NCBI GenBank assembly: GCA_026982315.1
Contig: JALSHI010000049.1
Location: forward strand, 1 to 54,067
From: Lysobacterales bacterium
Lineage (GTDB): Bacteria > Pseudomonadota > Gammaproteobacteria > Xanthomonadales > Marinicellaceae
DNA length: 54,067 nt
Direction: 5' to 3'
Numbering within the stretch: position 1 is the stretch's first letter; the number at the start of each line of letters is the position of its first letter. The notes beneath the pieces are model-generated. The model was not told where the DNA came from, did not search any database, and saw nothing but the letters and a program-made list of their open reading frames with translations. Shown here one piece after another: positions 1-7,609 of this stretch. The position numbers and the translations under genes were made by a program.

Positions 1-405
1 GAGGCGGGTCTTGTCCAACGTCGGGCGCGAGTAGTCTTTGGGTAGCACACCTTTGAGGCTAGGATTCTCCTGCTCGATGGCTGTCATCGCATCGTCGATC
101 ACCTCCCCTATGGTAGGCTGGGGCGCCTGGGCCTGAATCTGTTCCCAGCGGGCCTCCGGCGGCACCCAGAAGATGTTGTCAGCGAGGTATTCGTCGCGGT
201 CTTCCGGGTCGGTGTATTCCGTCTCCGCCGTGGCGACCAGCTCGTCGTACTTGTGCTGGAAGGCATCGGAGATGTACTTGAGGAAGATCAGCCCCAGCAC
301 CACATGCTTGTATTCGGAAGCGTCCATGTGGCCGCGCATCTTGTCGGCCATCTCCCATAATTTGTTTTCAAAACCCAGATTGGCGCCGTTGTTGGTTGTG
401 CCCAT
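1..405 (-). CDS. hsdM: Type I restriction-modification DNA methyltransferase subunit HsdM (N-terminal part, runs off window)
   Basis: Reading from an ATG at 403-405 towards the window edge gives 135 uninterrupted codons with no stop, so the gene continues to the left. The first ~60 residues hold the typical HsdM N-terminal helical domain, with the motifs [20 protein letters not shown] and [12 protein letters not shown] that are nearly universal in this family. In the family, HsdM binds S-adenosylmethionine and methylates adenine within the HsdRMS complex; the catalytic NPPF domain is outside the window and is not seen. The gene points away from ssrA, and 152 bp separate its start from the ssrA 3' end, a place where genomic islands often sit. 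The family call is firm; whether the system is complete is unknown. Confidence 0.9.
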   Translation of the reverse strand, partial: MGTTNNGANLGFENKLWEMADKMRGHMDASEYKHVVLGLIFLKYISDAFQHKYDELVATAETEYTDPEDRDEYLADNIFWVPPEARWEQIQAQAPQPTIGEVIDDAMTAIEQENPSLKGVLPKDYSRPTLDKTRL

Positions 406-528
406 TGCTTATTCTGTGTGGTATGAAAGACCGTATCTTCGCATAAATGATACTTTTCTGTCACGGTAGGCAGAGGTTTATCGACTAGCGGAGTGATGGC
501 TGGAAGTGGCTGTTGTTTGCCGCCAAAT

Positions 529-551
529 AAAAACCCGCCAGGCGGCGGGTT
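529..551 (-). terminator. Rho-independent terminator of ssrA
   Basis: On the minus strand a GC-rich stem (CCCGCC/GGCGGG at 534-539 and 544-549, flanked by AA/TT) is followed by a run of five T residues. It starts six bases after the tmRNA CCA end, so it should end the tmRNA precursor. Confidence 0.8.
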
Positions 552-557
552 GGGGTT

Positions 558-911
558 TGGTGGAGGTGGGGGGAGTCGAACCCCCGTCCGTTGGTTCTCT
601 GCTTGAGGCTCTACATGCTTAGTTTTGCCTTTTGGTCTTACCGCCGCCACGCCGGCAAACGGGCTGGGCGGCGGCCAGTTCAGTAAGGTTTAACCGCTGT
701 GGTCTGAACACCCACAGGCGGCGAGCTTGCTGCTTGTGACTCCCGGCTCCAGTGCCGCAAGCTGCCTGGAGCGGGAGCTAGCCAATTAAGCGGCTAGAGC
801 GTAGTTGTCGTCGTTTGCAACTATATTTAATGAACCGGTTTAACGAGGTAGATTCAACCTCGGCATGCACCTTCAAGCTTCGTAACCAACGTCGAAACCA
901 AGTACACCCCC
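558..911 (-). ncRNA. ssrA: Transfer-messenger RNA (tmRNA)
   Basis: The tRNA-like ends are clear. The minus-strand 5' end GGGGGTG (911 downwards) pairs with CACCTCC just before an encoded CCA at 558-560, and the T-arm GGGGTTCGACTCCCC is intact. The resume ORF reads GCA AAC GAC GAC AAC TAC GCT CTA GCC GCT TAA (about 816-784), giving the tag ANDDNYALAA, the tag known from Pseudomonas-type gammaproteobacteria. The length of 354 nt is normal for a one-piece tmRNA. It rescues stalled ribosomes together with SmpB and marks the product for proteolysis. A terminator follows at once and a promoter lies at 967-995, so the precursor would carry a 5' leader of about 50 nt for RNase P. Confidence 0.97.
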
Positions 912-966
912 AATTCTGTACAGCGGCCATGTGGCCGGCTTTGAAGAAATCGGTTTGGGATTGCGC

Positions 967-995
967 ACTATATCGGACAAGTGATGGCAGAGCAA
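967..995 (-). promoter_or_regulatory. Sigma70-like promoter for ssrA
   Basis: Minus-strand TTGCTC (990-995), a 17-bp spacer and TATAGT (967-972) lie about 55 bp upstream of the mature tmRNA 5' end. Spacing and -10 match are good and the -35 is moderate. The rest of 912-1174 holds the leader of the divergent ugd gene, and I see nothing else in it. Confidence 0.5.
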
Positions 996-1174
996 GTTCC
1001 CCGTTATAAAAATGCTCTGACGACTGGCTTGCAGAAGCTAAAACAGGCGGCTTTTGCACGGGCTTTTTCGGGTTTGGGTTTCTTATTGACTGCCCAGCGG
1101 CTAAAATTAAGCGTTTGAGCGGCCTTGAGGACATAAATCGGCGTGAAAAAAGGACAAATACATGGAGCAAGACG

Positions 1175-2497
1175 GTGAAAGTCGGTGTGATTGGTACCGG
1201 CTATGTGGGGCTGGTGACCGGCGCGTGCCTGGCCGAGGTCGGCAATCGGGTGATGTGCCATGACACGGACAGCGCCAAGATTCAACGCTTGCAAGCCGGA
1301 GATATTCCCATTTACGAGCCGGGCTTGGAGCGCATCGTGGCGCGGAACAACCAGGCTGCGCGCCTGCGATTTACCACCGATTTACACAATGTGGTCAATC
1401 AGGCCGAAGTGATTTTTATCGCCGTGGGCACGCCATCGGACGAAGACGGCTCGGCGGATTTATCCCATGTGCTGACTGTGGCAAAAAACATTGGCCAGGC
1501 GCTGGAAAAACCCACTGTGGTGGTGAACAAGTCCACGGTGCCAGTGGGCACGGCCGAGCGCGTGCGCGAGACCATTCAGCGCGAACTGGACGCCCGCGGC
1601 GTAACGGTGGATTTTGATGTGGCCAGCAACCCGGAATTTCTCAAGGAAGGCGCGGCGGTGCAGGATTTTATGTATCCTGACCGCATTATTATCGGCGCCA
1701 AGCGCGAGAACACCCGGGAGACCCTGCGCGAACTGTACCAGCCCTTCAACCGCACCCGGGACAAGGTGCTTTTGATGGATACCGCGTCCGCGGAGCTGAC
1801 CAAGTATGCCTCCAATGCCATTCTCGCCACCAAAATCAGCTTTATGAATGAAATGGCCAATCTGGCCGAGGCGCTGGGGGCGGATATTGAAAAAGTCCGC
1901 ACGGGCATGGGTGCGGACCCCCGCATTGGTTATCATTTCATTTATCCGGGCGCCGGTTATGGCGGTTCCTGTTTTCCCAAGGATGTGCGCGCGCTGATCC
2001 ACATGGCGCAGGAAAACGGACACCCCGCAGCGCTGCTCAAGGCGGTCGAAGCGGTTAATAACCGCCAGAAAAGCCGCCTGTTCGAGAAAATACAAACCCA
2101 TTTTAACGGTCATGTGGCCGGCAAAACCATCGCCATATGGGGGCTAACGTTCAAACCCAATACCGATGACATTCGCGAAGCGCCCAGCCTAGTGCTGATT
2201 AAGCAACTGCTGGATGCCGGGGCGCGCGTGCAAGCCTACGACCCCAAAGGCATGGCGGCGGTGGCCGATTATTTTGGCCCCACCGAAAACCTGAGCCTGT
2301 GCGAGGACGAATACGCCGCTGCCACGGATGCCGACGCGCTGGCGCTGGTAACCGAGTGGAAACGCTTCTGGTCGGTGGACTTCCAGACCCTGAAAAACCA
2401 CCTGCGCCAACCGGTTTTATTTGACGGACGCAATATCTGGAACCCCTATCAGGCCCGTGAAGCGGGGCTGATCTACTATGGCATTGGCCGACCCTAA
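1175..2497 (+). CDS. ugd: UDP-glucose 6-dehydrogenase
   Basis: Oxidises UDP-glucose to UDP-glucuronate with two NAD+ in the cytoplasm, the entry step to glucuronate, galacturonate and aminoarabinose donors. From the GTG at 1175 the protein has 440 residues, the usual size. The Rossmann motif GTGYVG is at 7-12 and the catalytic cysteine is Cys266 in GAGYGGSCFPKD; the C-terminal UDP-binding domain (GLTFKPNTDDIREAPS) is intact. The GTG has a GGAG Shine-Dalgarno sequence 7 bases upstream. An ATG at 1115 would add 20 unrelated residues before the conserved VKVGVIG start and is less likely. It is first in a plus-strand cluster with GT2, LABN and ArnT-like genes, so its product probably feeds a sugar for lipid A or another envelope glycan. 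Confidence 0.93.
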   Translation: MKVGVIGTGYVGLVTGACLAEVGNRVMCHDTDSAKIQRLQAGDIPIYEPGLERIVARNNQAARLRFTTDLHNVVNQAEVIFIAVGTPSDEDGSADLSHVLTVAKNIGQALEKPTVVVNKSTVPVGTAERVRETIQRELDARGVTVDFDVASNPEFLKEGAAVQDFMYPDRIIIGAKRENTRETLRELYQPFNRTRDKVLLMDTASAELTKYASNAILATKISFMNEMANLAEALGADIEKVRTGMGADPRIGYHFIYPGAGYGGSCFPKDVRALIHMAQENGHPAALLKAVEAVNNRQKSRLFEKIQTHFNGHVAGKTIAIWGLTFKPNTDDIREAPSLVLIKQLLDAGARVQAYDPKGMAAVADYFGPTENLSLCEDEYAAATDADALALVTEWKRFWSVDFQTLKNHLRQPVLFDGRNIWNPYQAREAGLIYYGIGRP

Positions 2498-2513
2498 CTG
2501 ACAGGACTGATTT

Positions 2514-3290
2514 ATGCCGAAAACAGCAACCCCCAGCCCGCGCCTTTCGGTGGTGGTGCCCGTGTTTAACGAGGAAGACAACATCCGCCCGCTGATTGAG
2601 GAAATCACCGCGGCCTTGGATGGCAACGACGCCATTGCACCCTATGAGATTATTTATGTCAACGATGGCAGCACCGACAACAGCCTGGACGCGCTGAAGG
2701 CCATGCAGCAGCAGGTGCCGCATCTGCGCGTGCTCAACCATGCCCGCAGTTGCGGCCAGAGCACCGCCATTCACACCGGGGTCAAGGCCGCACAGGCGCC
2801 ATGGATCGCCACACTGGATGGCGACGGCCAGAATGTGCCTGCGGACATCCCCGCCCTGTTCGCCAAGGCCATTGGCGCCGCGCCGGCGGACAATCTGCAC
2901 ATGGTGGCCGGCTGGCGGACCCGGCGAAAGGACACCTGGAGCAAGCGCATTTCCTCAAAAATCGCCAATGCCGTGCGTTCCCGGATGCTGAAGGACGACA
3001 CGCCGGATACGGGTTGTGGGCTGAAAGTCTTTCGCCGCGATACCTTTCTACAGATGCCCTATTTTGACCACATGCACCGTTATTTGCCGGCCTTGGTCAA
3101 GCGCGCTGGCGGACGATCCATATCGGTGCCGGTGCGCCATCGTCCGCGTGAACGCGGTGTAAGCAAGTATGGCTTTCACAACCGTTTGTGGGTGGGCATT
3201 GTGGATCTGTTCGGGGTCAACTGGCTGTTGCGCCGCGCCAAACGGCCTCAAGTGCAGGAAATCAGCCCGGAAAACGGAGACAAAACATGA
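2514..3290 (+). CDS. Family 2 glycosyltransferase (dolichyl/undecaprenyl-phosphate sugar synthase type)
   Basis: A 258-residue GT-A glycosyltransferase. The nucleotide-sugar motifs are in order: VVVPVFNEEDN (13-23), VNDGSTD (49-55) and the metal-binding DGDGQ (102-106). The family moves a sugar from a nucleotide donor to a polyprenyl phosphate on the cytoplasmic face of the inner membrane. Unlike ArnC it has no C-terminal pair of membrane helices; it ends in a short hydrophobic patch (VDLFGVNWLL) and a polar tail. It starts 16 bp after ugd and its stop overlaps the next start (ATGA). With ugd upstream and LABN and ArnT-like genes downstream, it most likely makes the lipid-linked sugar used by the ArnT-like enzyme. 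Hexuronic acid or aminoarabinose are possible sugars; the absence of arnA, arnB and arnD here argues against aminoarabinose being made at this locus. Confidence 0.85.
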   Translation: MPKTATPSPRLSVVVPVFNEEDNIRPLIEEITAALDGNDAIAPYEIIYVNDGSTDNSLDALKAMQQQVPHLRVLNHARSCGQSTAIHTGVKAAQAPWIATLDGDGQNVPADIPALFAKAIGAAPADNLHMVAGWRTRRKDTWSKRISSKIANAVRSRMLKDDTPDTGCGLKVFRRDTFLQMPYFDHMHRYLPALVKRAGGRSISVPVRHRPRERGVSKYGFHNRLWVGIVDLFGVNWLLRRAKRPQVQEISPENGDKT

Positions 3291-3649
3291 GCACACAGGA
3301 AAAAATCTGGGTGGCCATCGGGCTGGTGGGGCAAGCCATGTTTTCCATGCGTTTTGTCTTGCAATGGCTGGCCAGTGAAAAGCAAAAGAAAAGCGTGATC
3401 CCTATTACTTTCTGGTACTTTAGCATCGCCGGCAGCCTGATTTTATTGTCTTATGCCATTTACCGGCGCGATCCGGTATTTATTCTGGGGCAATCCTTCG
3501 GCATGTTCGTGTACCTGCGTAACCTGTATTTTATTCTCTGGCACAAGGACAAGCCGGCGCTGGAAACCCAGGCCCGACCGCCGGAATGCCCGCCGTGTCC
3601 GCCATGCCCGCAATGCGGCGCGGAAATCCCCCGAAACCCACCGCAATAA
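3287..3649 (+). CDS. LABN-domain (lipid A biosynthesis N-terminal domain) membrane protein
   Basis: A protein of 120 residues with three predicted membrane helices (about 6-24, 40-58, 66-84) and the LABN signatures MRFVLQWLASEK and RRDPVFILGQSFGMFVYLRN. The ATG at 3287 overlaps the stop of the GT2 gene. The C-terminal tail carries an unusual proline/cysteine cluster (PPECPPCPPCPQCG) that could bind a metal or form disulfides; it is not part of the LABN domain. Stand-alone LABN proteins are found beside polyprenyl-phosphate glycosyltransferases and ArnT-like enzymes in lipid A decorating loci. I recall a LABN-type member in the Bordetella lgm glucosamine locus. Their exact role (flippase helper or anchor) is not settled. 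Confidence 0.85.
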   Translation: MSTQEKIWVAIGLVGQAMFSMRFVLQWLASEKQKKSVIPITFWYFSIAGSLILLSYAIYRRDPVFILGQSFGMFVYLRNLYFILWHKDKPALETQARPPECPPCPPCPQCGAEIPRNPPQ

Positions 3650-3651
3650 TC

Positions 3652-5409
3652 ATGCCGAACGCTCACCAACACAAGCTGGCTGAAAACAGAAATTGGCAAC
3701 GGGCTTTCTGGTGGCTGTTTGGCCTGACCGCGCTGGCCATTGCCGCCGGCATGGGCTGGCGTGACCCTTGGCCGCCGGATGAACCCCGTTTTGCCCTGAT
3801 GGCCCGGGACATGGTGGAAACCGGCCAGTGGTTTTTCCCTTTTCGCGGGGGGGAAATTTATCCTGACAAGCCGCCGCTGGTGATGTGGGCCATGGCCTTC
3901 TTTTACTGGCTGACGGGCAATCTGAAACTGGCCTTTTTGCTGCCCTCGGCGCTGGCTTCATTGGGTACCTTGTGGCTGACTTTCGATCTGGGCAAGCGAT
4001 TATGGAATGCGCGCACCGGATTCTGGGCCGCTTTTCTTCTGGCGGTCACCTTGCAGTTTGTGCTGCAGGCCAAAAGCGGTCAGTTGGATGCGCCAGTGGC
4101 TTTTTTCGTCATGCTGGGTTTTTATGGCCTGATGCGGCATATGCTTGTTGGTCCTCAATGGCGCTGGTATTATCTGGCCTGGTTTTTTATGGGGCTGGGC
4201 ATTATCACCAAAGGAGTCGGTTTTTTGCCGGCGCTGGTGTTGCTGGTGACGCCGTTTTTCCGGCCAGACTGGCTCAGCAAACAGCCGGGACGCTGGTGGC
4301 AATGGGCCGCCGGCCCGTTTTTTCTGCTGCTGGCGGTGAGCTTGTGGCTAATCCCCATGCTGGGGCTGGTGCAGCACAGCCACAACCCTGACTGGCTGGC
4401 TTACCGTGACAATATCCTGTTCAAACAAACCGTTGACCGCTATGCCCGTTCCTGGGGACATATCCAGCCATGGTGGTATTTTCTGGTGTCGGTCATTCCC
4501 GTGTTCTGGCTGCCCCAGTCCTTGCTGGCGCTGGCTTCGGCTGATGGCTGGAAACAGGCTTTCAGCATGCGGGAAAAACGCATTATTTACCCGCTGTTAT
4601 GGGTCGGGTTGGTGATCCTTTTCTTTTCCCTGTCCAAGGGCAAGCGAGCCGAATACCTGCTACCGGCGCTGCCGGCCCTGGCCCTGGCCCTGGCGCCTTG
4701 TGTGGACACAGCACTGCAAAAACGCTGGGCACGCTGGAGTTTGTGGGAAATCCCGCTGACGGTTTCCTTATTTTTGGCCGCTGTCGGCGTTGCCGGTTTG
4801 TTGTCAGTGGAAAAAATTCAGCAAGTCGTGGCCGAATACCCGGTTACACCAGACTTGTGGTGGTGGCTGCTGGTCACCGGCGTGGCTGGTGTTGTGGTCA
4901 CGGTTATTCTGCGCCACAAGCCTCTGCTGAGTTGGGCCGGGTTCACCTTCACCCTATGGTTTAGCCTGGGCTTCGGCGGCTGGCCCATTGTCGACAAGGC
5001 CATGAGTACTGCACCCATGATGCACGCCTTACAGCAGGTGGTGCCACCCCAAGCCGAGCTGGGCATTGTCCGCTTTCGGGAGAAACTGCTGCTGCACGCA
5101 CCTTGGCCTGTCACGCATTTTGGCTATCACACCCCCACGGAAATCCAGCAGCAGGCCGCCATTAACTGGCTATATGGCGCTCCAGCCAATCGGCCACGTT
5201 ATGTATTGGTTAACAGCCATTATCTGAAAGCCCTGGACGCGCCCTGCTTTCTGGCCGCCAACGCCATACCCTATCCCCATTGGGCGGCAAAAAAATGGTG
5301 GCTGTTCGACCGCAATGGCATTGCTCCGGCCTGCGCGCCAGACACACAGAAACTGCCAGCCTTTTCACGTCAAGATCTGACTGCCGCCAAAAACAAAACG
5401 CCATTATGA
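3652..5409 (+). CDS. ArnT-like lipid A glycosyltransferase (GT83, PMT_2 family)
   Basis: A 585-residue polytopic membrane enzyme. The N-terminal periplasmic loop after helix 1 has the GT-C signature DPWPPDEPRFALMARDM with the acidic pair expected for metal and donor binding, and EIYPDKPPLVMW follows. About 11-12 hydrophobic helices extend to residue ~460, with a small soluble C-terminal domain after that. Family members transfer a sugar from undecaprenyl phosphate to a lipid A phosphate in the periplasm. Start ATG 3652 lies 2 bp after the LABN stop; an upstream in-frame ATG would overlap the LABN gene deeply and is unlikely. Its stop overlaps the response regulator start, so sugar transfer and signalling genes appear co-transcribed. 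The sugar is not known. Confidence 0.85.
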   Translation: MPNAHQHKLAENRNWQRAFWWLFGLTALAIAAGMGWRDPWPPDEPRFALMARDMVETGQWFFPFRGGEIYPDKPPLVMWAMAFFYWLTGNLKLAFLLPSALASLGTLWLTFDLGKRLWNARTGFWAAFLLAVTLQFVLQAKSGQLDAPVAFFVMLGFYGLMRHMLVGPQWRWYYLAWFFMGLGIITKGVGFLPALVLLVTPFFRPDWLSKQPGRWWQWAAGPFFLLLAVSLWLIPMLGLVQHSHNPDWLAYRDNILFKQTVDRYARSWGHIQPWWYFLVSVIPVFWLPQSLLALASADGWKQAFSMREKRIIYPLLWVGLVILFFSLSKGKRAEYLLPALPALALALAPCVDTALQKRWARWSLWEIPLTVSLFLAAVGVAGLLSVEKIQQVVAEYPVTPDLWWWLLVTGVAGVVVTVILRHKPLLSWAGFTFTLWFSLGFGGWPIVDKAMSTAPMMHALQQVVPPQAELGIVRFREKLLLHAPWPVTHFGYHTPTEIQQQAAINWLYGAPANRPRYVLVNSHYLKALDAPCFLAANAIPYPHWAAKKWWLFDRNGIAPACAPDTQKLPAFSRQDLTAAKNKTPL

Positions 5410-6110
5410 AGCTGCTTATCATCGAAGATGAAAAAGAAGTGCTGCAGGATCTGAAAAACCGTTTTCTGCGCCTGGACTACGTCGTCGATGTTGCTGACAA
5501 TGCACAGGATGGGCGCTGGCTGTGGCAGGAATACCGGCATGATGCGGTGTTACTGGATGTGGGCTTGCCCGGAGAATCCGGGCTGACTCTGCTCAAAGAA
5601 CGGCGCGCAAGCGGCGACACCACACCGGTGATTATCCTCACTGCCCGCAATGCCTGGCATGAACGTGTGGCCGGTTTGAATGCCGGTGCTGATGATTATC
5701 TGGGCAAACCTTTCTATTTCGAGGAATTACTAGCCCGGGTGCAAGCCCTGCTGCGCCGTCGGCACAGCGAGCCGGATACATCACTGGGCCGTTTGCAGGT
5801 GGGAGCGCTGACCCTGGATACCGACCGGCGGGAAGTCTGCCAGGGAAACACCTGTCATCGGTTGACGGCCACCGAATTCCGCTTGTTGAAACTATTGATG
5901 AGCGCCCCGGGAAAGGTTTTCAGCAAACAAACCATTCTGACGCATATCGCCGATCAGCATTATGATCGCGACCCCAATGTCATCGAGGTTTATGTGCGGC
6001 GATTGCGAAAGTTACTGGGCCCGGAGTGGATTGAAACCCTGCGCGGACAGGGCTATCGCTTTAGGGCGCTCGCCCCAGACGATCAACACCCTGACACTTC
6101 GGCAAAGTGA
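5406..6110 (+). CDS. OmpR/PmrA-family response regulator
   Basis: A 234-residue two-domain regulator. The receiver domain has Glu7-Asp8, phospho-acceptor Asp51 in VLLDVGLPG and the switch lysine in DDYLGKPF. The winged helix DNA-binding domain begins near residue 125 (RLTATEFRLLKLLM and the YDRDPNVIEVYVRRLRKLL recognition segment). The ATG at 5406 overlaps the stop of the ArnT-like gene by four bases and is the only start that gives a normal receiver domain. The order regulator-kinase inside a lipid A modification cluster recalls pmrAB and qseBC. The likely target site is the tandem repeat at 7538-7557 in front of the efflux genes. Confidence 0.92.
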   Translation: MKLLIIEDEKEVLQDLKNRFLRLDYVVDVADNAQDGRWLWQEYRHDAVLLDVGLPGESGLTLLKERRASGDTTPVIILTARNAWHERVAGLNAGADDYLGKPFYFEELLARVQALLRRRHSEPDTSLGRLQVGALTLDTDRREVCQGNTCHRLTATEFRLLKLLMSAPGKVFSKQTILTHIADQHYDRDPNVIEVYVRRLRKLLGPEWIETLRGQGYRFRALAPDDQHPDTSAK

Positions 6111-7525
6111 GCGCTTTATCACACACAAACAGCAACACCGATGGCGATGGACATCGCCGGCCATTTTCCCTGCAAAAGCGCCTGCGCTGGGGGTTGTGGG
6201 GCGTGTTGCTGCTGGTATTCGCCATTTTGTGGCTGGCCGCCAGCATCACCATTCACAAGCTTGTGGAGCATTATCTGGTAACGCGTTTGCAACACGACGC
6301 GGACATGCTGGCCACCCAACTGTACCAGCGCGACGGTCAATGGTATTTGCACAAACAGGCCATCGGCCCCATTTACCAGCAACCGCATAGCGGCCACTAT
6401 TTTGTGATCGAAGTGGACAGGCAGCGCATCAGTTCCCCATCGCTGGCGGGTTTTCCCCTGTGGACGCCAGCGCGCCCGCAAAACAATCCTTACGAAACCC
6501 TGGCCCCGGCCATGCTGGAAAAGCGGCCATTCCCTGAGCCAGCATCGCAGTTGGAGCCGGTACTGGTTTATGTCAAACAGACCACCATCAATGGCCACCC
6601 GGTGCGCATTTATGTGGCCGAAGATCACACACCCATTCAGCGTTATCTGTACTGGTTTGACGCCATTTTTGCCCTGCTGGCGCTGGCGACGCTGGCAGGC
6701 ACCGCCTGGTTGACCCGCCGCCTGGTGCAACGTGGTTTTGATACCCTCTCCCCGCTGGAGAAGCAATTAAACCAGCATGCCAGCGGGCGCGGCGCGTTTG
6801 AGCTACCAGAAGAAATGCCCACTGAAATCATGCCGTTGGCATACGCCCTGGAAAACAGCCTGCGATCGCAAAACGCGCAACTACAGCGCTACCGGCATGC
6901 CAACGCCGATTTGGCCCATGCGCTAAAAACACCCTTGCACATTATTTTTCAGCAGTTGGACCAGCCGGCTTTGAAAGCACATCCGCAGATACGAAAACCC
7001 TTGCAGCAGCAGGCCGAACGCCTGCACGCCTTGGTGGAACGGCAGCTAAGAAGCGCCCGCCTGGCTGAAAACACCTGGCAGTCAAACGCCTTTTCCCTGC
7101 ATGAACACCTGCCGGAATTACTGGATGCCATGGGCCAGTTGTATCCAGACATTCAGCTTGCAGCGCCAGCGCCGCCGCCCTCGGCACTCTGGCCCATGGA
7201 AAAGGAAGACGCCTTCGAATTACTGGGCACTGTCCTTGACAATGCCTGCAAATGGGCGCGATCGCAAGTGATGATCCAGTGGCGGAAGGATGGCGATAGC
7301 GTGTGTCTGTATATCGACGATGACGGTCCTGGTGTGCCTGAAACGCAACGCAACGCACTCATCAAACGCGGTCACCGACTGGATGAAAACGCGCCCGGAC
7401 AAGGGCTGGGGCTGGCTATTGCCGAGGAAATTGTGCGCCGTTATCACGGCCGCCTGTTGTTTTCAGAAAGCCCCTCCGGCGGCCTGCAGGTCGGTATCGA
7501 GTTGCCCCTGAACCACCACCCTTAG
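6107..7525 (+). CDS. Two-component sensor histidine kinase (PmrB/QseC-like)
   Basis: A 472-residue kinase starting at a GTG that overlaps the regulator stop (GTGA). Domain order: N-terminal cytoplasmic stub, membrane helix about 28-50, periplasmic sensor of about 130 residues, second helix about 183-205, linker, HisKA with His271 in DLAHALKTPL, then HATPase with DNACKWA (N box), DDGPGVP (G1) and GQGLGLAIAEEI (G2). All catalytic elements are present. The periplasmic domain is long and has many histidines and prolines, with no obvious ExxE iron motif as in PmrB, so the stimulus cannot be read from sequence. Metal or membrane damage is a reasonable guess from the neighbouring genes. Confidence 0.9.
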   Translation: MSALSHTNSNTDGDGHRRPFSLQKRLRWGLWGVLLLVFAILWLAASITIHKLVEHYLVTRLQHDADMLATQLYQRDGQWYLHKQAIGPIYQQPHSGHYFVIEVDRQRISSPSLAGFPLWTPARPQNNPYETLAPAMLEKRPFPEPASQLEPVLVYVKQTTINGHPVRIYVAEDHTPIQRYLYWFDAIFALLALATLAGTAWLTRRLVQRGFDTLSPLEKQLNQHASGRGAFELPEEMPTEIMPLAYALENSLRSQNAQLQRYRHANADLAHALKTPLHIIFQQLDQPALKAHPQIRKPLQQQAERLHALVERQLRSARLAENTWQSNAFSLHEHLPELLDAMGQLYPDIQLAAPAPPPSALWPMEKEDAFELLGTVLDNACKWARSQVMIQWRKDGDSVCLYIDDDGPGVPETQRNALIKRGHRLDENAPGQGLGLAIAEEIVRRYHGRLLFSESPSGGLQVGIELPLNHHP

Positions 7526-7537
7526 CCCTTCAAGCGG

Positions 7538-7571
7538 TTTTCAGCTAATTTTCAGCTCTTCAGGCTAGGAT
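7538..7571 (+). promoter_or_regulatory. Tandem response-regulator box and -10 element before the efflux operon
   Basis: TTTTCAGCT occurs twice, at 7538-7546 and 7549-7557, exactly 11 bp apart, which is the helical spacing used by OmpR-family dimers. A -10-like TAGGAT (7566-7571) begins 9 bp after the second copy, so the repeats take the place of a -35 element, as in class II PmrA/PhoP/QseB promoters. It lies in the 84-bp gap between the kinase gene and the TolC-like gene. Regulation by the adjacent regulator is inferred. Confidence 0.6.
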
Positions 7572-7609
7572 GGCGGCGTTTTATGCCATAAACTTGGAGA
7601 AAACGCTGC

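Noticed and set aside
988-1019. Inverted repeat CAGAGCA...TGCTCTG between ssrA and ugd
   Set aside because: Arms of 7 bp with an 18-base loop and no T-run; partly explained by the ssrA -35 element.
1460-2113. 217-codon ORF opposite ugd
   Set aside because: It is a mirror of a well-supported conserved gene; such long antisense frames are common at this GC content.
6119-6766. 215-codon ORF opposite the sensor kinase gene
   Set aside because: Antisense shadow of a conserved kinase with all boxes present; composition is not protein-like.
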